A stretch of DNA of 64,000 bases from Endozoicomonadaceae bacterium (GTDB taxonomy: Bacteria > Pseudomonadota > Gammaproteobacteria > Pseudomonadales > Endozoicomonadaceae), in assembly GCA_023146365.1 (NCBI GenBank), contig JAGLCE010000026.1, forward strand, positions 19,113-83,112, read 5' to 3'. The notes below the pieces were generated by a model. It ran no database searches, had not been told where the DNA came from, and worked only from the letters and a program-made list of their open reading frames with translations. This document shows positions 56,851 through 64,000 of this stretch, piece by piece; within the stretch, counting starts at the first letter, position 1, and each line of letters starts with the position of its first letter. The position numbers and the translations under genes were made by a program.

Positions 56851-56885
56851 TAAAAAACCGGATATCGCAATAAACGACATCCGGC
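56851..56885 (-). terminator. Rho-independent terminator between hfq and hflX
   Basis: The inverted repeat CCGGATaTCG...CGAcATCCGG (56858-56884, loop of about 7 nt, one mismatch) is followed on the minus strand by six U. It sits about 100 bp after the hfq stop and 67 bp before the hflX start, so it would separate or attenuate hfq from hflX. Confidence 0.85.
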
Positions 56886-56985
56886 TTTAAAAAACCCCTT
56901 AAACATTCTGAAATTAGGCACGAAATTCACCTAGGCAATCAAGACTCAACAGCTCAATTGTTCAGAAAATGCCAGATATAAAAAC

Positions 56986-57234
56986 TCAGCCGTCCTCCTC
57001 CACCTGCTCTACATCCTGTGCAGGCAGACGCACCGGTCGACTAGGGACAACAGTCGATATTGCGTGCTTATAAACCATTTGACTTACTGTATTCTTCAGC
57101 AAAATGACGAATTGATCGAAAGATTCGATCTGACCCTGTAATTTAATACCGTTAACCAAGTAAATGAATACTGGTACCCGCTCTTTGCGAAGAACATTGA
57201 GGTAAGGGTCTTGTAGGGAATGCCCTTTTGACAT
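56986..57234 (-). CDS. hfq: RNA chaperone Hfq
   Basis: Hfq is the hexameric Sm-like protein that pairs small RNAs with mRNAs. The 82-residue protein has the Sm1 motif ([42 protein letters not shown]) and the Sm2 motif ([15 protein letters not shown]). The C-terminal tail is very short and acidic ([10 protein letters not shown]). GGAG-type ribosome site upstream. It lies between miaA and hflX as in E. coli. Confidence 0.97.
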   Translation of the reverse strand: MSKGHSLQDPYLNVLRKERVPVFIYLVNGIKLQGQIESFDQFVILLKNTVSQMVYKHAISTVVPSRPVRLPAQDVEQVEEDG

Positions 57235-57503
57235 TTCCGCGCTCCTTCTTATTTATCAAATTATTTCAAGCATATGCTCCAGCCCATAAGACTGCTTATC
57301 TAGAGGGTAGCACCTTACTCTCTACCAAGGCAGAAAAGTTAATCACTCCATAAACGGCTTAACAACACCGAACAACCTTAGATCAGCACAGCCACGTAAT
57401 GCCACTTGTTACCACTTGATCACCGTAAAGATGACAGCAAAACTAGTAGCCTTTAAATCACCCGAACCTAGACAAAAACAACTTACCGAAACGTTCACTC
57501 ACT

Positions 57504-58478
57504 TTATGTAAAGTCGAGTTTAATGACGCTTAAAGCATCATCCAGCAAATTCGATGAAAGACTGTTTAGCCAAATCAGATCAGGCCAACTCCGTAACCAA
57601 GTGAGCTGACGTTTTGCTAGCTGCCGAGTTGCGGTTTCACTTAGTTTGACCATTTCGTCCCAAGTTAGTTCCTTAGCCAAATATTTCCACACCTGTCGAT
57701 AACCCACAGAACGGATCGCCGGCAGCTGGCTACTCAGATCCCTCCGTGCATATAACCGCTTCACCTCGTCAATAAAACCTTGGTCGATCATCTGGCGAAA
57801 ACGCAGAGCAATTCGCTCATGCAAAATTTTTCGGTTTTTAGGGGCAACCGCCAAGTTAATAATGTGATACGGGAAGTCGACGTCACGATCTCGCGCAGCC
57901 ACCTGTTGAACCCATAATTCCGTCATGGTCTGACCACTGATCAAAAAAACTTCCATCGCACGAGACAATCGTTGAGAATCTGTCGGATGAATCCGTGCGG
58001 CCGACACGGGATCAACCGTTGCCAACCGGTGATGAACTGCAGGCCAGCCATCTCTCTGAGCCTGCTCTTCAATACTCCGACGCACCGCATCATCCGCCGC
58101 AGGCAGCTTAGCCAAACCATCTCGCAAGGTTTTGAAGTACAGCATAGTGCCACCTACCAGCAAGGGGATACGTCCTCTGTCGACAATCTCTGTCATGGCC
58201 TTCAGCGCATCCTGTCGAAACTCTGCTGCTGAATAGGGTTCGGACGGATCACGAATATTAATCAATCGGTGAGGTGTCTTTGCCAGCATTTCAGCCGCCG
58301 GCTTGGCAGACCCAATATCCATCCCCCGATAAACCAACGTAGAATCAACACTGATAATGTCACAGGGCAATCGTTGACAGAGTGATGCCGCCAGATCAGT
58401 TTTTCCTGAAGCGGTAGGTCCCATAAGAAAAATGGCGAGGGGTTTACGAGCGCCATTCATGAAGGTACAACGACTCAT
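57504..58478 (-). CDS. miaA: tRNA dimethylallyltransferase MiaA
   Basis: MiaA transfers the dimethylallyl group to A37 of tRNA; MiaB (46436-47779) then thiomethylates the product. The 324-residue protein has P-loop GPTASGKTDLA, then DSTLVYRGMDIGSAKP, PHRLINIRDPSEPYSAAEFR and the RIPLLVGGTMLYFKTLRDG block. The C-terminal QLPAIRSVGYRQVWKYL is also typical. A start at the second Met (MNGARKP) is possible. Upstream mutL is separated by a gene on the other strand. Confidence 0.96.
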   Translation of the reverse strand: MSRCTFMNGARKPLAIFLMGPTASGKTDLAASLCQRLPCDIISVDSTLVYRGMDIGSAKPAAEMLAKTPHRLINIRDPSEPYSAAEFRQDALKAMTEIVDRGRIPLLVGGTMLYFKTLRDGLAKLPAADDAVRRSIEEQAQRDGWPAVHHRLATVDPVSAARIHPTDSQRLSRAMEVFLISGQTMTELWVQQVAARDRDVDFPYHIINLAVAPKNRKILHERIALRFRQMIDQGFIDEVKRLYARRDLSSQLPAIRSVGYRQVWKYLAKELTWDEMVKLSETATRQLAKRQLTWLRSWPDLIWLNSLSSNLLDDALSVIKLDFT

Positions 58479-58658
58479 GAAACAAAAAAAACCAAACCAA
58501 ACTGTTTAACAAAAACGACCATGAAGCAAGACCCTTTCCACTGAGCTTTGCACCACTTTTTTTGCACCACTTTATTTGCACCACTCAATGATTTGTACCA
58601 TGATTCCATCCGCTAAAATACCGCCTTTCTTGTTTTCACGTTATTGATCAAGGTTGTC

Positions 58659-59330
58659 ATGGCGAACTTCAACACACACCTCATCCTAGCTGGCATGGGT
58701 AACGGTCTACTGGCCAGTGCTACTATCGCCACGAGCCTCTCCACTACCAACGAAGGCATGGTGCTTTGGCTGACCGGCACGATCGGAGGCCTCCTGCCAG
58801 ATATCGATGCCGACAACTCCTCGTCACTAAAAGTGATATTCAACTGCATGGCACTGCTTTTAACCATGGTGATTATAGTCCGGCTCAGCCACAACCATTC
58901 GCTCACATTAGTATGGCTGATTATTACGGGAGTCTACCTCAGCTTACGCTGGCTTGCGCTGCCATTATTCAAACAGTTCACTGTACACCGAGGCAGTTGG
59001 CATTCGCTGCTGGCAGGTTGCACACTCAGTCTGCTAGTGACCGATATTGCCTGGCATGTGACTGGAGTCTCTGCCCGCTTTGCCTGGCTGCTGGGAATAT
59101 TTCTAGCCATCGGCTATGTGATTCATCTGCTGCTTGATGAAATCTGCGCCTTCGATATTTCCGGTACCCGCTTCAAACGCTCCTTTGGCTCGGCCTGTAA
59201 GCCTCTCTCAATGAGCCAGCCCTTGGCGTCCGGAATTTTTCTGTTATCCTGCGCCATACTAATCGCATGGATCCCCCCGGTGTCAGTTCTAAAATCCATC
59301 CTCGTGACATTCACGGCGATCTCTCTTTAG
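58659..59330 (+). CDS. YdjM-family membrane-bound metal-dependent hydrolase
   Basis: The 223-residue protein begins [18 protein letters not shown] and has [12 protein letters not shown], the [12 protein letters not shown] motif and [15 protein letters not shown]. This is the conserved His/Asp set of the LexA-regulated, YdjM-like integral membrane hydrolases, with about five hydrophobic helices. The substrate is unknown in the family. It lies on the plus strand between miaA and mutL and overlaps the 3' end of mutL by 4 bp, unlike the E. coli order in which mutL and miaA are adjacent. Confidence 0.82.
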   Translation: MANFNTHLILAGMGNGLLASATIATSLSTTNEGMVLWLTGTIGGLLPDIDADNSSSLKVIFNCMALLLTMVIIVRLSHNHSLTLVWLIITGVYLSLRWLALPLFKQFTVHRGSWHSLLAGCTLSLLVTDIAWHVTGVSARFAWLLGIFLAIGYVIHLLLDEICAFDISGTRFKRSFGSACKPLSMSQPLASGIFLLSCAILIAWIPPVSVLKSILVTFTAISL

Positions 59331-61237
59331 CGACCGCGCAGAAACAATTTATCTAGTTCATCCAGCGACATTTGCGTCCATGTGGGTCGACCATGATTAC
59401 ACTGTCCGCTGCGTTCAGTATGCTCCATATCTCGCAGCAGGGCGTTCATTTCCGGCACGGCCAATCGGCGGTTGGCACGTACAGAACCATGGCAGGCCAT
59501 CGTAGACAGTAAATGATTAATATGGGCTTCAATACGATCGCTAGAACCATAGGTTACGAAGTCAGCAATAACATCGCGAACCAGTTTTTCAACATCTGCG
59601 CCACGCAGCAACGCAGGAATTTGACGCACAACCAGCGTTTCCGGCCCCATTCTCTCAAAGACAAAACCCAATCGGCGAATCTGTTCATCGTACTCTTCGG
59701 CAGCATCAGCCTCTCGACTGCTGACCGCTAACGAATCAGGCACCAGCAGAGGCTGTGCTTTAATCCCCGGCTCATTCCAGCTCGTTTTCATCCGTTCATA
59801 GGTGATGCGTTCATGTGCCGCATGCATATCAACCAACACCAACCCATGCTGGTTTTCAGACAAAATATAAATACCTTTAAGCTGGGCAACAGCAAAACCA
59901 AGCGGTGGGATATCTGCATCACTCTCTGGCAATGAAACGGCAACTTGCCCAGTAGTAGCTTCCTGCGACTGCTCAGATTCATAGAGATTACGATAAACAT
60001 TCAACTGATCACGCACAGGCATGGCATCAGGCTTAACATCCATCGTATAACGGTAACTCTGACGAACGGGTACGGCACTGCCTGCAGAACACGATGCCGC
60101 AGAGACTAATGGTGAAGCGTATGATGAAGCATGCTGCAACTGCATCCGTTCTTGGCCACTGAACTCTCCGGCGTCAATGCCGCCGATCGTCGCAGGCTTT
60201 GATTGCGCAACAGCATGGGGTAACTGATCTTCCGGACGCACATCAGCTAACACTCGATTAAGTGTGCTATAGAGAAAGTTATGCACCATGCGCCCATCGC
60301 GAAAACGCACCTCATGTTTTGTCGGATGAACATTCACATCCACTAATGCCGGATCCAGCTCTAGAAATAGGATAAAGACCGGATGACGGCCACCATACAA
60401 GACATCTCGATAAGCCTGCCGTACCGCATGAGCCACTAACCGGTCTTTCACTGTACGACCATTAACGTAAAAATACTGAAGATCCGCCTGAGCCCGAGAG
60501 AAAGTCGGTAATCCTACCCAGCCCCATAGACGAAGATCGGACGCTTCCCGATCCACGGCCACGGCATTCTCAATAAACTGTGCACCGAAGATGGAGGCTA
60601 CCCGACGCTCCTTTTCCGCTTCTGTTTTCGCCGGACGCAACTGATGTATCACCCGCTGATTATGACGCAAAGTAAAGCCTACATCATAGCGGCTCAGTGC
60701 ATGCCGCCGAATGACTTCTTCCAGGTGGCTGAACTCGGTTTTCTCTGTACGCAGAAACTTTCGACGTGCAGGCGTATTAAAGAACAGGTCGCGCACTTCC
60801 AGCGTGGTTCCTGTCGGATGCGGCGCTGGCTTCTGCCTCGTCTCCATATCCCGCCCTTCGGCAAACACCTGCCAACCGGATTCCTGCCCCTCCACACTGG
60901 AGGTCAGGATTAAACGAGAAACGGAACCGATACTAGCCAACGCCTCACCACGGAAACCCAAGGTGCCGACCGCTTCCAAGTCTTCCAGCGCACTGATTTT
61001 ACTGGTTGCGTGGCGACTCAAAGCCAGCGCCAGATCATCTTGAGGAATACCCTGACCGTTATCTCGAATTTTTATTTGTTTTACACCGCCCGCTTCAATA
61101 TCAATCTCAATACGATCAGCTCCTGCGTCAAGACTGTTTTCCAACAGTTCCTTAACGACAGAGGCCGGCCTTTCAACGACCTCACCGGCAGCGATTTGAT
61201 TGGCAAGACGAGGACTTAATAAATGGATTCGACGCAT
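59327..61237 (-). CDS. mutL: DNA mismatch repair protein MutL
   Basis: MutL couples mismatch recognition by MutS to strand incision. The 636-residue protein has the GHKL ATPase: [29 protein letters not shown] and [15 protein letters not shown] variable linker and a C-terminal dimer domain follow. The C-terminal part contains [12 protein letters not shown], which fits the D-x-H-A-x2-E-x4-E pattern linked to intrinsic endonuclease activity in bacteria without MutH, and not the E. coli form. It is convergent with the YdjM-like gene. Confidence 0.96.
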   Translation of the reverse strand: MRRIHLLSPRLANQIAAGEVVERPASVVKELLENSLDAGADRIEIDIEAGGVKQIKIRDNGQGIPQDDLALALSRHATSKISALEDLEAVGTLGFRGEALASIGSVSRLILTSSVEGQESGWQVFAEGRDMETRQKPAPHPTGTTLEVRDLFFNTPARRKFLRTEKTEFSHLEEVIRRHALSRYDVGFTLRHNQRVIHQLRPAKTEAEKERRVASIFGAQFIENAVAVDREASDLRLWGWVGLPTFSRAQADLQYFYVNGRTVKDRLVAHAVRQAYRDVLYGGRHPVFILFLELDPALVDVNVHPTKHEVRFRDGRMVHNFLYSTLNRVLADVRPEDQLPHAVAQSKPATIGGIDAGEFSGQERMQLQHASSYASPLVSAASCSAGSAVPVRQSYRYTMDVKPDAMPVRDQLNVYRNLYESEQSQEATTGQVAVSLPESDADIPPLGFAVAQLKGIYILSENQHGLVLVDMHAAHERITYERMKTSWNEPGIKAQPLLVPDSLAVSSREADAAEEYDEQIRRLGFVFERMGPETLVVRQIPALLRGADVEKLVRDVIADFVTYGSSDRIEAHINHLLSTMACHGSVRANRRLAVPEMNALLRDMEHTERSGQCNHGRPTWTQMSLDELDKLFLRGR

Positions 61238-61465
61238 GGCTCTAGCAACAGAATGCTCTAAAGTATCAAAGGGACATTATGCACTATTCAGCAAGGCAGT
61301 CGTACCGTCAAGTGAAGAAAATATTCTGAGAAATGACTGATGGTAATATTTGTCCTTATTAAGCGTGCGAACCAATCCAGATGCACGCTTCATCCTGCAA
61401 TACCGTATTTTGGTAGCCTTTCTAGTAGCAATAACTGCCTGATGTCCAACTGAACGAGCTGAACC

Positions 61466-61648
61466 TTACCCCTTTTGTGAGTGCATAGGCACCACCTCAC
61501 CCAGCCCAGAGTTACTCTTCTTTTGCTTCAATGATACCATCTGCCAGCAGCAGATAGACGGCAAAATATAGCCACCACAAAAACTGATCAGACCCCACAT
61601 CAAGAAATCATTCGACACGCCTTTTTTTCCTTTGAATTTACGCTTCAT
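61466..61648 (-). CDS. Small basic membrane protein, hypothetical
   Basis: 60 residues. The Lys/Arg-rich start MKRKFKGKKG is followed by one hydrophobic segment (FLMWGLISFCGGYILPSICCW). GGGAGA lies 8 nt before the ATG, which supports translation. No family recognised. Flanks 61238-61465 and 61649-61920 hold nothing else I can support. Confidence 0.5.
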   Translation of the reverse strand: MKRKFKGKKGVSNDFLMWGLISFCGGYILPSICCWQMVSLKQKKSNSGLGEVVPMHSQKG

Positions 61649-61926
61649 TATGTACTTCTCCCTATAATTCCTATTCAGCTGTTTTCCCTTACAGCAGATA
61701 CCTTTTTAGCCTATAACGCTGACCTGCGACCACTAAACAACAGGTGAAGTATTAGAGTAACCATGTCGAACAAACAACGCCATACCACTTTAGGATACAA
61801 CCTGTAAATATAAGGGGATTAGAAGGGTATACATTAGTCGGACACTATACCTTGGTCGTAGCGATTTAACCCTCAAAGCAGGGAGTTCGCATTAGACGCA
61901 CATCAAAAAGAAAGAAAATAAGTATG

Positions 61927-61955
61927 TTGACAAAATTCAGTGTCATCCATATCAT
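61927..61955 (+). promoter_or_regulatory. Sigma70 promoter of tRNA-Thr
   Basis: A perfect TTGACA at 61927-61932 and TATCAT at 61950-61955 are 17 bp apart, about 12 bp upstream of the tRNA 5' end. This is a strong stable-RNA type promoter. A GC-rich discriminator (gcgcc) follows. Confidence 0.8.
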
Positions 61956-61967
61956 TTACAGCGCCTG

Positions 61968-62043
<76 letters not shown>

Positions 62044-62046
62044 AAC

Positions 62047-62090
62047 ATAAAAAAGCCCGAAGTGTTTATTGACACATCGGGCTTTTTTAT
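62047..62090 (+). terminator. Rho-independent terminator of tRNA-Thr
   Basis: The AAAAGCCCGA stem pairs with tCGGGCTTTT, extended by GTGT/ACAC around a short loop, and ends in six U. It is 4 bp past the CCA end. The A-tract on the other side makes it potentially bidirectional. Confidence 0.92.
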
Positions 62091-62102
62091 GTTTCGCGGA
62101 TT

Positions 62103-62429
62103 TCAGATTATCAATCTTCGCAAGCCTTGAAAAAAAAGAGCGGAACAACATACAAAATAACTAAAATGACGATTAATCTCCGCCAACCATTGATCCCACA
62201 GATGGTGCTCGATCAGTCGTGCTCGAAACCGCTTCAACGTGGAGGCTTCGAGAACGTCTCCACCCAGTTCAAGGTGACAAAACTTGCGAAACAGTAGGTC
62301 TCTATATAAGCATTGAGCCAACTGCACATCGGACAAGCGATACCATGTCCCAAGCAATAAAGCCCGAAACAACGTCAGAAGAGGGTAGCTGGGGCGACCT
62401 GTTTTAGAGGCGTAAATTGAGGAGAGCAA
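62103..62429 (-). mobile_element. IS5-family transposase N-terminal fragment
   Basis: The frame contains SKTGRPSYPLLTLFRALLLGTWYRLSDVQLAQCLYRDLLFRKFCHLEL and STLKRFRARLIEHHLW, the N-terminal DUF772 segment of IS5-type transposases. It lacks the catalytic DDE domain and ends in unrelated sequence 13 bp from the tRNA terminator. On the far side (about 62460-62550) the plus strand reads a short frame ending in WALLSYAEVS, possibly another element's tail. Inactive scar. Confidence 0.8.
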
Positions 62430-62561
62430 CTTTTCAATATCTGACCATTCCAGCAGCGCTTCCGTATCCTAAAGACTATGAAGAATTGGATGGCTTAGGT
62501 CAGCGGCTAAGACGAAAAGCTTGGGCTTTGTTGAGTTATGCTGAGGTCTCATAGCATTACA

Positions 62562-63236
62562 TCACAGCGGAAAAGCCTCATCTCGCAACGTGACCCAACC
62601 ATTGCGCTCCACCATGATATAGCGATCAACATCCTGCTCAATATGATCAGGATCAAGATCAAAGTCCTTGTCACGATCTGGGTGATAGTCCCAAGACAAC
62701 TCTTCACCGATCAATATATCTTCCATGGCTACTGCAAAGACTCGACGATCATGCGTCACAATCATACTCAAATTGGGCTCATCATTACTATTAACCAGAC
62801 TCAACAGGGATTGCTCATCATCCTCAGCGTCGATTCCATATTCAATCACTGGTGAATAATTTTTCCAGTCTTGCTCAGCATCTTCATCATACTCTTCGTC
62901 AAATTCATGCTCTTCATCCACCAGCCAAAGGATGTAGGTATCACTCTTCAAAAATAGTGGATAACCACTTCTATCGCGATGCCACATCACGTAGCGCTTC
63001 GTAGCCGGAATGGCAATACGAAATGCACGACGACCAACATACTCCGCCACGATAGTCCCAGATGGAATAAAATCACGAGTAAACAGCCCATTACCAGCCC
63101 CCTCAATATGACTGCTCCCTTCAGACAGCTCAAATTCATACCGCTTCAGACGGGATTCAAGCCGCTGATTTTCTGCCATTAATTGCTCAATCTTTTGACG
63201 AAGCTCGACCGTCTCATGCTGCTCAGATTTGTCCAT
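62562..63236 (-). CDS. SET-domain protein with N-terminal coiled coil
   Basis: The 224-residue acidic protein has a helix predicted to coil at about 8-33 (ELRQKIEQLMAENQRLESRL) and a SET domain at about 44-185. GAGNGLFTRDFIPSGTIVAEYVG (46-68) is SET-N. VNSNDEPN (148-155) stands at the NHSCxPN position. AMEDILIGEELSWDY (170-184) is the canonical A-x-x-D-I-x-x-G-E-E-L-x-x-D-Y. An Asp/Glu-rich insertion lies near 108-140. It is better conserved than the SET-like protein at 40488-41177, and its base composition is close to the chromosome average. SET proteins methylate lysine; the target could be host or bacterial. It sits between IS scraps near tRNA-Thr. Confidence 0.8.
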   Translation of the reverse strand: MDKSEQHETVELRQKIEQLMAENQRLESRLKRYEFELSEGSSHIEGAGNGLFTRDFIPSGTIVAEYVGRRAFRIAIPATKRYVMWHRDRSGYPLFLKSDTYILWLVDEEHEFDEEYDEDAEQDWKNYSPVIEYGIDAEDDEQSLLSLVNSNDEPNLSMIVTHDRRVFAVAMEDILIGEELSWDYHPDRDKDFDLDPDHIEQDVDRYIMVERNGWVTLRDEAFPL

Positions 63237-63765
63237 ACACTCTAGATCTTTACCATATTTACTGATGGTGTTTTCAGTTAACGATTTGCCAATTGATAAC
63301 TGCCACCAACTAAAGAAAAAGAGATAGCTTGCTACAGAAGAACAGTCAAATATTTTTGCCTATTACTTTGAAAACAATCAGCACAGTTAACGATGTTTTT
63401 GTCTCAGTCGCCTTTAAAATCCCACTGGAATCGAATTTTTTCAATGACAGTGAACGGGCTGTCATTAATACGCCCCTTCCCATTTATAATACTGGCAAGC
63501 TCCCCTATAACGAATCAATTATCAGATTTTTTAATCAAACTTTTCAACCGTTTTTCCCTATATACTAGTACCGACAACGAATAAACCAATGATGCAGACA
63601 ATACTGGCACTGATGTCTTGACTAATTCGGCTTATCAACATCGACAACATCAACAGTCGTTGAAAGATGCAGACTATAAAGCCATTTTCATCGTAAATCT
63701 ATACGTCGTCAAGCGCTCAACGAGCAAGAGGCTAATCAAAAACACTCAAAATATCGAGTGCAAAT
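63237..63765. other. Stretch with no supported gene
   Basis: About 530 bp, A+T-rich. Two overlapping plus-strand frames at 63329-63584 lack ribosome sites and family features. It may contain the promoter of the SET gene and decayed transposon sequence. Confidence 0.4.
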
Positions 63766-63996
63766 TTAGGCATATATTCGTGCAACAAGCTCTATGCTTT
63801 CAATGTAATCGTCGACTCACCGGTTCGTCATACGGCCAAACGACGTCGGTTAAAAACGGTTATGCAGGGACTTATTGATCAGGCAGCCATGCTGGTAAAA
63901 TCAAGTCGGCAATATATCCTGCGGTTTAGCCGATACAGCCCAGGATTTCGTGATTTTCGTCGTTTGTTATCGAAATATGTGTCGGGTCTCGCCTGA
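63766..63996 (+). pseudogene. Probable DDE transposase C-terminus (IS1380-like)
   Basis: One frame reads LYAFNVIVDSPVRHTAKRRR, then LKTVMQGLIDQAAMLVKSSR, then YILRFSRYSPGFRDFRRLLS, and ends in TGA. This resembles the last part of IS1380/DDE group transposases: a core Leu-Lys-helix, a beta strand with L-R-L/F, then F-x-x-L at the end. No start or catalytic domain is visible upstream in this frame. Family assignment is tentative. Confidence 0.45.
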
Positions 63997-64000
63997 TTAT

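Noticed and set aside
63329..63584. Two overlapping frames of 63 and 79 codons
   Set aside because: No ribosome site or family features, and A+T-rich flank of mobile scraps.

Overview
The window is a gammaproteobacterial chromosome segment. The flagellar gene set is of the polar-flagellum type with an FlrC/FleR-like activator. The block mutL, miaA, hfq, hflX, hflK, hflC, purA, rnr, rlmB matches the conserved enterobacterial/oceanospirillal order. The backbone is near 50% GC, but two stretches are much richer in A+T and carry eukaryotic-type protein domains: tandem C2H2 zinc fingers and SET domains. That combination, with many decayed transposase pieces, suggests a host-associated or intracellular bacterium. 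My best guess is Oceanospirillales/Endozoicomonadaceae, a family with members that live in animal cells and even in nuclei. This is inference from gene content, not a database match.

Layout. 1-7100 (+): flrC-like sigma54 activator, then fliE, F, G, H, I, J. 7101-17778 (-): flgN and flgM, then the rod/hook operon flgB to flgL. 18059-18793 (+): flgA. 18822-28677 (-): motB, motA, fliA, fliL, fliK, fliT-like, fliS, fliD and two nearly identical flagellins. Between the flagellins lie a broken transposase and a second, decayed piece of fliQ/fliR. 29025-36141 (+): fliQ, fliR, flhB, flhA, a 34-codon small ORF, fliM, fliN, fliO, fliP. Together these encode almost a whole flagellum: basal body, export gate, hook, filament, stator, sigma28 and anti-sigma. 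No che genes, flhF or fleN are present, and FliM lacks the usual N-terminal CheY-binding motif.

36512-40105 (+): an orphan type I methylase/specificity-like fusion with degenerate catalytic motifs, then ettA. 40106-46435: an A+T-rich accessory island between ettA and miaB. It holds a SET-like protein and a five-finger C2H2 zinc-finger protein in tandem, a small membrane protein, a 541-residue protein of unknown function, two copies of a divergent ~170-bp repeat, and scars of IS256- and IS66-family elements.

46436-61237: housekeeping genes, mostly on the minus strand (miaB, rlmB, rnr, purA, hflC, hflK, hflX, hfq, miaA, mutL), with a ydjM-like gene on the plus strand between miaA and mutL. 61238-64000: a small membrane protein, tRNA-Thr(TGT) with its promoter and terminator, an IS5-family fragment, a second and better conserved SET-domain gene, and a probable transposase C-terminus.

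The most exciting content is the SET plus C2H2 zinc-finger pair at 40488-41722. It looks like a set of candidate nucleus-targeted effectors in an otherwise ordinary bacterial chromosome.
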